Assembly: GCA_014268975.2 (NCBI GenBank)
Contig: CP077096.1
Span: forward strand, 124,001-188,000
From: Pseudomonas wayambapalatensis
Lineage (GTDB): Bacteria > Pseudomonadota > Gammaproteobacteria > Pseudomonadales > Pseudomonadaceae
Length of the DNA stretch: 64,000 nt
Direction: 5' to 3'
Positions 58,556 to 64,000 of this stretch are shown here, piece by piece. The notes under the pieces were generated by a model, which was not told where the DNA came from, ran no database searches, and was given only the letters and a program-made list of their open reading frames with translations. A program made the position numbers and the translations under genes. Every line of letters starts with the position of its first letter. Within the stretch, counting starts at the first letter, position 1.

Positions 58556-60238
58556 ATGGATATTAAACGCACGATCCTGATCGTCGCCCTGGCAATCGTG
58601 TCCTACGTTCTGGTCCTCAAGTGGAACCAGGACTATGGTCAGGCAGCCCTGCCGACTCAGCATACTGCTGCCAGCAACGCTGCACCGGCTCTGCCGGACA
58701 CCGTGCCGGCCGGCAATAACGGCGCCAGCGCCGATGTGCCGAGCGCCAATGCCGAAGCCAGCCCCGCTGAAATCGCGCCAGTCGCGCTCAGCAAGGACCT
58801 GATCCGGGTCAAGACCGATGTCCTGGACCTGGCTATCGACCCGGTCGGCGGTGACATCGTCCAGCTGACCTTGCCCAAGTACCCACGCCGTCAGGATCAT
58901 CCGGACATCGCCTTCCAGTTGTTCGACAACGGCGGCGAGCGTGTCTATCTGGCGCAGAGCGGCCTGACCGGCGCGAATGGCCCGGACGCCCGTTCGAGCG
59001 GTCGTCCCCTGTACGCTGCCGACCAGAAGAGCTTCCAGCTGACCGACGGTCAGGACCAATTGGTGGTCGACCTCAAGTTCAGCGATAACGGCGTCAACTA
59101 CATCAAGCGCTTCAGCTTCAAGCGCGGTGAGTACGACCTGACCGTCAGCTACCTGATCGACAACCAGAGCGGTGCAGCCTGGACCGGCAACATGTTTGCC
59201 CAGCTCAAGCGTGACGCCAGCTCAGATCCTTCCTCGAGCACCGCGACCGGTACCGCGACTTACCTGGGCGCTGCCCTGTGGACAAGTTCGGAGCCGTACA
59301 AGAAGGTGTCGATGAAGGACATCGACAAAGGTAATTTGAAAGAAAATGTGTCTGGCGGCTGGGTAGCATGGCTGCAGCACTACTTCGTGACCGCGTGGAT
59401 TCCGGCCAAGTCGGACAACAACGTGGTCCAGACCCGCAAGGACAGCCAGGGCAACTACATCATCGGCTACACCGGCCCGGCGCTGAACGTGCCTGCCGGC
59501 GGCAAGGTCGAGACCAGCGCCATGCTGTACGCAGGTCCGAAGATCCAGTCCAAGCTCAAGGAGTTGTCCCCAGGCCTGGAGCTGACCGTCGACTACGGCT
59601 TCCTGTGGTTCATCGCTCAGCCGATCTTCTGGCTGCTGCAACATATCCACAGCCTGCTGGGTAACTGGGGCTGGTCGATCATCGTCCTGACCATGCTCAT
59701 CAAGGGTCTGTTCTTCCCGCTGTCGGCTGCCAGCTACCGCTCGATGGCGCGCATGCGTGCCGTGGCGCCGAAACTGGCCCAGCTCAAGGAACGCTTCGGT
59801 GACGATCGCCAGAAGATGTCCCAGGCGATGATGGAGCTGTACAAGAAAGAGAAGATCAACCCGCTGGGCGGCTGCCTGCCGATCCTGGTGCAGATGCCAG
59901 TGTTCCTGGCCCTGTACTGGGTACTGCTGGAAAGCGTCGAGATGCGCCAGGCCCCTTGGATGCTGTGGATTACCGACCTGTCGATCAAGGATCCATTCTT
60001 CATCCTGCCGATCATCATGGGCGCCACCATGTTCATCCAGCAGCGTCTGAATCCGACCCCACCGGATCCGATGCAGGCGAAGGTCATGAAAATGATGCCA
60101 ATCATCTTCACCTTCTTCTTCCTGTGGTTCCCGGCTGGTCTGGTGCTGTACTGGGTTGTGAACAACTGCCTGTCGATCACTCAGCAGTGGTACATCACCC
60201 GCCGTATCGAAGCAGCCACGAAAAAAGCGGCTGCTTGA
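58556..60238 (+). CDS. yidC: Membrane protein insertase YidC
   Basis: A 560-residue inner-membrane insertase: N-terminal anchor (TILIVALAIVSYVLVL), a large periplasmic beta domain (about 60-345), then five conserved helices (WFIAQPIFWLLQHIHSLLGNWG, then GGCLPILVQMPVFLALYWVL). It acts alone or with SecYEG. The periplasmic linker after the anchor is alanine/serine rich. A terminator follows. Confidence 0.98.
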   Translation: MDIKRTILIVALAIVSYVLVLKWNQDYGQAALPTQHTAASNAAPALPDTVPAGNNGASADVPSANAEASPAEIAPVALSKDLIRVKTDVLDLAIDPVGGDIVQLTLPKYPRRQDHPDIAFQLFDNGGERVYLAQSGLTGANGPDARSSGRPLYAADQKSFQLTDGQDQLVVDLKFSDNGVNYIKRFSFKRGEYDLTVSYLIDNQSGAAWTGNMFAQLKRDASSDPSSSTATGTATYLGAALWTSSEPYKKVSMKDIDKGNLKENVSGGWVAWLQHYFVTAWIPAKSDNNVVQTRKDSQGNYIIGYTGPALNVPAGGKVETSAMLYAGPKIQSKLKELSPGLELTVDYGFLWFIAQPIFWLLQHIHSLLGNWGWSIIVLTMLIKGLFFPLSAASYRSMARMRAVAPKLAQLKERFGDDRQKMSQAMMELYKKEKINPLGGCLPILVQMPVFLALYWVLLESVEMRQAPWMLWITDLSIKDPFFILPIIMGATMFIQQRLNPTPPDPMQAKVMKMMPIIFTFFFLWFPAGLVLYWVVNNCLSITQQWYITRRIEAATKKAAA

Positions 60239-60263
60239 CAGGTTGACCCGTTAGCCTGTGAAT

Positions 60264-60290
60264 AAAAACGCCCCTTCGTGGGGCGTTTTT
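60264..60290 (+). terminator. Rho-independent terminator after yidC
   Basis: AAAAACGCCCC with loop TTCGT and the complement ending in T5; symmetrical and strong. Confidence 0.9.
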
Positions 60291-60324
60291 GCTATCCGTC
60301 GTTTTGTCGTAGAGGCTTTCGAGC

Positions 60325-61695
60325 ATGAACACCGTGCGTGAAACCATTGCCGCCATCGCCACCGCCCAGGGCCGCGGTGGCGTCGGTATCGTCCGCTTGT
60401 CCGGGCCACTGGCCAGCCAGGCCGGGCAGGCCATCACCGGCCGCACACTGACTCCGCGCCATGCCCACTACGGGCCATTTCGTGCCGACGGTGGTTTGGT
60501 CCTGGATGAAGGCATTGCGCTGTTCTTCCCTGGCCCCAACTCGTTCACTGGTGAAGACGTCCTGGAACTGCAGGGGCATGGAGGGCCAGTGGTGCTCGAC
60601 ATGCTGTTGCAGCGCTGTGTCGAGTTGGGTTGTCGTCTCGCCCGTCCTGGCGAGTTCAGCGAGCGGGCGTTCCTCAACGATAAACTCGACCTGGCCCAGG
60701 CCGAAGCGATCGCCGACCTGATCGAAGCCAGTTCCACCCAAGCCGCACGCAATGCGTTGCGCTCGCTGCAGGGGGCGTTTTCCAAGCGGGTGCATGCATT
60801 GACCGAAGCGCTGATCGCCCTGCGCATCTACGTTGAAGCGGCGATCGACTTCCCGGAGGAGGAAATCGACTTTCTCGCCGATGGCCATGTGCTGAAGATG
60901 CTGGAAGCCGTCCGGGACGACTTGTCCACAGTTCAGCGTGAGGCGGGGCAGGGGGCGTTGCTGCGTGACGGCATGACGGTGGTGATTGCAGGCCGTCCGA
61001 ATGCCGGCAAATCGAGCCTGCTGAACCAGTTGGCCGGACGCGAGGCGGCGATCGTCACCGACATCGCCGGCACCACCCGGGACATCCTGCGCGAACATAT
61101 CCACATCGATGGCATGCCGTTGCACGTGGTGGATACCGCAGGTCTGCGCGATACCGACGATCATGTGGAAAAGATTGGCGTGGAACGCGCACTCAAGGCG
61201 ATTGGCGAGGCAGACCGGGTACTGCTGGTGGTGGATTCCACTGCGCCCGAGGCAAACGATCCGTTCGCCTTGTGGCCGGAGTTCCTCGATCAGCGGCCGG
61301 ACCCTGCCAAGGTCACGCTGATTCGCAACAAGGCCGACCTGAGCGGCGAGAGCGTCGGTATCGAGCAGAGTGATGATGGCCACGTGACGATCACCCTCAG
61401 TGCGAAGGGCGACGCCACAGGCCTGGATCTGCTGCGTGATCACCTCAAGGCCTGCATGGGTTACGAACAGACTGCGGAAAGCAGCTTCAGTGCGCGCAGG
61501 CGGCATCTGGATGCACTGCGCCAGGCCAGCGCCCACCTCGATCATGGTCATGCCCAACTGACGCTCGCTGGTGCCGGTGAGTTGCTGGCAGAGGACCTGC
61601 GCCATGCTCAACAGGCCCTGGGAGAGATCACCGGCGCATTCAGCTCGGATGACTTGTTGGGAAGGATCTTCTCGAGCTTCTGTATCGGTAAATAA
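60325..61695 (+). CDS. mnmE: tRNA uridine-5-carboxymethylaminomethyl GTPase
   Basis: With MnmG installs the cmnm5 group on U34 of several tRNAs. The 456-residue product has an N-terminal folate-binding domain, a G domain inserted in the helical domain ([29 protein letters not shown]) and the C-terminal CIGK catalytic cysteine. Its partner mnmG lies about 500 bp downstream. Confidence 0.98.
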   Translation: MNTVRETIAAIATAQGRGGVGIVRLSGPLASQAGQAITGRTLTPRHAHYGPFRADGGLVLDEGIALFFPGPNSFTGEDVLELQGHGGPVVLDMLLQRCVELGCRLARPGEFSERAFLNDKLDLAQAEAIADLIEASSTQAARNALRSLQGAFSKRVHALTEALIALRIYVEAAIDFPEEEIDFLADGHVLKMLEAVRDDLSTVQREAGQGALLRDGMTVVIAGRPNAGKSSLLNQLAGREAAIVTDIAGTTRDILREHIHIDGMPLHVVDTAGLRDTDDHVEKIGVERALKAIGEADRVLLVVDSTAPEANDPFALWPEFLDQRPDPAKVTLIRNKADLSGESVGIEQSDDGHVTITLSAKGDATGLDLLRDHLKACMGYEQTAESSFSARRRHLDALRQASAHLDHGHAQLTLAGAGELLAEDLRHAQQALGEITGAFSSDDLLGRIFSSFCIGK

Positions 61696-61717
61696 TCCAC
61701 AGCTCGGCAACACCAAG

Positions 61718-61746
61718 GCCGCTCCAGCCAGGAGCGGCTTTTTTTT
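61718..61746 (+). terminator. Rho-independent terminator after mnmE
   Basis: Stem GCCGCTCC/GGAGCGGC with a five-base loop and eight T residues, 23 bases after the mnmE stop. Confidence 0.92.
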
Positions 61747-62110
61747 GCCTGTCAGAAACGTGGGCTTGCCCGCGAATCGATTACCCACTGTAGATCTCAT
61801 CCACAGACCGAAAACCATCACCAGGAGCCCTGTGGAAAACTGGCCTTCAGGTCCGTTGATAACCAGGCTTTTTTTCTGAGGACAATCCCGCCTGTGGGTA
61901 ACACGTACTTTAATCCACAGGTTAAACGCCGTTATCCAGAACCCTCATCCCCCCTTCGACACAGGGTTATGATTCTCTGAAGGCAGCATGGATACTGGCC
62001 TCAATTCACTTATCCACATGTGGATAGCCGCCTAAGAATAAACATAAAAACAAAGCTTTTATAAATTTTTCCTTTTTGATTTCTATTGCCGCCATTCATC
62101 CACAGACTGG
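61747..62110. other. Second DnaA-box cluster (ori-like) upstream of mnmG
   Basis: One perfect TTATCCACA at 62010-62018 abuts an inverted near-match at 62019-62027. One-mismatch boxes occur at 61797-61805, 61831-61839, 61893-61901, 61911-61919, 61932-61940 and 62096-62104, plus one at 61693-61701. A strongly AT-rich stretch (62034-62090) adjoins the perfect box. A partial REP core is at about 61760-61777. The layout mirrors oriC; whether it initiates replication cannot be judged from sequence. Confidence 0.6.
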
Positions 62111-62130
62111 TCAAAATTTGCTCAGACGGT

Positions 62131-62159
62131 TTCACTAGAGCGGGTGAAGTCCCTATACT
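62131..62159 (+). promoter_or_regulatory. Promoter candidate for mnmG
   Basis: TTCACT at 62131-62136, 17-base spacer, TATACT at 62154-62159, 46 bases before the start codon and next to the DnaA-box cluster. Confidence 0.6.
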
Positions 62160-62204
62160 TGTCGGCTTACCTTCTCTATTCGCAAAACAGGCACGAGGTG
62201 CGTG

Positions 62205-64000
62205 GTGGATTTCCCTTCCCGTTTTGAAGTGATCGTCATCGGCGGCGGCCATGCCGGTACCGAGGCTGCGCTTGCGTCCGCACGCATGGGTGTGAAAACC
62301 CTGCTGCTGACCCATAACGTGGAAACCCTCGGTCACATGAGTTGCAACCCGGCCATCGGTGGTATCGGCAAGAGCCACCTGGTCAAGGAAATCGATGCAC
62401 TCGGCGGCGCCATGGCGCTGGCCACCGACAAGAGCGGCATCCAGTTCCGCATCCTGAACAACCGCAAGGGCCCGGCTGTGCGCGCCACCCGTGCACAGGC
62501 CGACCGCGCCATCTACAAGGCCGTGGTCCGCGAGATCCTGGAAAACCAGCCGAACCTGTGGATATTCCAACAGTCCTGCGATGACCTGATCGTCGAGCAG
62601 GACCAGGTCAAGGGCGTGGTGACACAGATGGGCCTGCGCTTCTTCGCCGACTCTGTGGTGTTGACTACCGGCACCTTCCTCGGTGGACTTATCCACATCG
62701 GCCTGCAGAACTACTCCGGTGGTCGCGCCGGTGATCCTCCCGCCATTGCCCTGGCTCATCGTCTGCGTGAACTGCCGCTGCGCGTTGGCCGTTTGAAAAC
62801 CGGCACGCCGCCCCGTATCGATGGCCGCTCGGTAGACTTCTCGGTGATGGGCGAACAACCCGGCGATACCCCGATCCCGGTGATGTCGTTCATGGGCAAT
62901 GCGCAGATGCACCCGCGCCAGGTCAGCTGCTGGATTACCCACACCAACGCCCGCACCCACGAGATCATCGCCTCGAACCTCGACCGCTCGCCGATGTACT
63001 CCGGTGTGATCGAAGGCATCGGCCCGCGCTACTGCCCGTCGATCGAGGACAAGATCCATCGCTTCGCCGACAAGGAAAGCCATCAGGTATTCATCGAGCC
63101 GGAAGGCCTGAATACCCATGAGCTGTATCCCAACGGCATCTCGACTTCGCTGCCATTCGATGTGCAGTTGCAGATCGTCCGTTCGATCCGCGGCATGGAG
63201 AACGCGCACATCGTGCGTCCGGGTTACGCCATCGAGTACGACTACTTCGACCCGCGTGACCTCAAGTACAGCCTCGAGACCAAGGTCATCGGCGGCCTGT
63301 TCTTCGCTGGCCAGATCAACGGCACCACCGGCTACGAAGAAGCCGGCGCCCAGGGCCTGCTGGCCGGTACCAACGCCGCACTGCGTGCGCAGGGCCGCGA
63401 AAGCTGGTGCCCGCGCCGTGACGAGGCGTACATCGGCGTACTGGTCGACGACCTGATTACCCTGGGCACCCAGGAGCCTTACCGCATGTTCACCTCGCGT
63501 GCCGAATACCGGCTGATCCTGCGCGAAGACAACGCTGATCTGCGCCTGACCGAGAAAGGCCGCGAGCTGGGGTTGGTCGACGATGAGCGCTGGGCCGCCT
63601 TCACCGCCAAGCGCGAAGGCATCGAGCGCGAAGAACAGCGCATGAGGAGCACCTGGATCCGCCCGGGCACACCGCAAGGCCAAGCCGTTGTGGATAAGTT
63701 CGGTACACCGCTGGCCCACGAGTACAACCTGCTCAACCTGCTGGCGCGCCCCGAGATCGACTACGCGGGGCTGATCGAAGCCACGGGCGGTGATGTCATC
63801 GATCCCCAGGTGGCCGAACAGGTCGAGATCAAGACCAAGTACGCCGGCTACATCGATCGCCAGCAGGACGAGATCGCCCGTCTGCGCGCCAGCGAAGACA
63901 CTCGTCTGCCTGTGGATATCGACTACGCTGGCATTTCCGGGTTGTCCAAGGAAATCCAGAGCAAGCTCGGCCAGACCCGTCCGGAAACCCTCGGCCAGGC
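62205..64000 (+). CDS. mnmG: tRNA uridine-5-carboxymethylaminomethyl synthase FAD subunit, 3' end outside
   Basis: The FAD-dependent partner of MnmE in tRNA U34 modification. The 598 codons visible of about 630 begin [20 protein letters not shown], with the FAD loop and conserved [12 protein letters not shown] and [13 protein letters not shown]. It starts with GTG at 62205, after GAGGTG; a GTG three bases earlier is also possible. The frame is open at the right edge. Confidence 0.97.
   Translation, partial: MDFPSRFEVIVIGGGHAGTEAALASARMGVKTLLLTHNVETLGHMSCNPAIGGIGKSHLVKEIDALGGAMALATDKSGIQFRILNNRKGPAVRATRAQADRAIYKAVVREILENQPNLWIFQQSCDDLIVEQDQVKGVVTQMGLRFFADSVVLTTGTFLGGLIHIGLQNYSGGRAGDPPAIALAHRLRELPLRVGRLKTGTPPRIDGRSVDFSVMGEQPGDTPIPVMSFMGNAQMHPRQVSCWITHTNARTHEIIASNLDRSPMYSGVIEGIGPRYCPSIEDKIHRFADKESHQVFIEPEGLNTHELYPNGISTSLPFDVQLQIVRSIRGMENAHIVRPGYAIEYDYFDPRDLKYSLETKVIGGLFFAGQINGTTGYEEAGAQGLLAGTNAALRAQGRESWCPRRDEAYIGVLVDDLITLGTQEPYRMFTSRAEYRLILREDNADLRLTEKGRELGLVDDERWAAFTAKREGIEREEQRMRSTWIRPGTPQGQAVVDKFGTPLAHEYNLLNLLARPEIDYAGLIEATGGDVIDPQVAEQVEIKTKYAGYIDRQQDEIARLRASEDTRLPVDIDYAGISGLSKEIQSKLGQTRPETLGQ

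Overview
The window is a high-GC gammaproteobacterial chromosome segment that I read as the origin-proximal region of a Pseudomonas putida-group strain. The reasons are the origin gene order (mnmG, mnmE, yidC, yidD, rnpA, rpmH, oriC, dnaA, dnaN, recF, gyrB), trpI divergent from trpBA, the choline-sulfatase cluster, and many copies of the putida-type REP element (core GCGGGCTTGCCCGCGAA). No rRNA, tRNA, CRISPR array, prophage or intact transposase gene was seen. Coding density is high, and most unlisted long ORFs are antisense shadows of GC-rich genes.

Layout. 1-3.3 kb: tail of an uncharacterised gene, a SulP transporter and a beta-carbonic anhydrase. 3.3-5.75 kb: a lower-GC accessory island with decayed pieces of a type I secretion system (internally deleted TolC, HlyD tail, exoprotein tail) around an unknown exported protein. 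5.75-15.9 kb: an SOS-controlled radical SAM gene, the prlC-yheV operon, a gamma-carbonic anhydrase-like protein, a HAD phosphatase, lipoproteins, and small stress and envelope genes (OsmC, DUF1161 x2, dodecin, DUF883). 15.7-19.0 kb: a MITE-like element, trpI and trpBA. 19.5-24.7 kb: choline-O-sulfate use (LysR regulator, betC, choX) and a second SulP permease. 24.7-30.9 kb: hemF-aroE, quinone reductase, a YefM-YoeB toxin-antitoxin pair, a DUF6124-type gene with a long structured leader, a 51-bp mini-IS relic, and dprA-tsaC. 31-41.7 kb: def, fmt-rsmB-trkA, a TPR protein, a lipid A acyltransferase, tag, and glyQ-glyS-gmhB-plsC. 41.9-46.3 kb: an MFS transporter and GMC oxidoreductase with a divergent LysR regulator. 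46.3-50.9 kb: a sulfide/persulfide oxidation module (TauE, SQR, persulfide dioxygenase) with a divergent FisR-like sigma-54 activator.

50.9-64 kb: the replication hub. dnaA-dnaN-recF-gyrB runs leftward and rpmH-rnpA-yidD-yidC-mnmE-mnmG runs rightward. oriC (DnaA boxes plus an AT-rich stretch) lies between dnaA and rpmH. A second DnaA-box cluster with its own AT-rich stretch lies upstream of mnmG. Three parS-like ParB sites lie within 3.2 kb of the fisR-gyrB-recF segment.

The least explained material is the decayed secretion island with its 349-residue secreted protein, the structured leader of the DUF6124-type gene, and several small mobile relics whose insertion marks can be read directly. 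The sulfide module is well explained by known biology and can be annotated down to its likely sensor cysteines and promoter elements.
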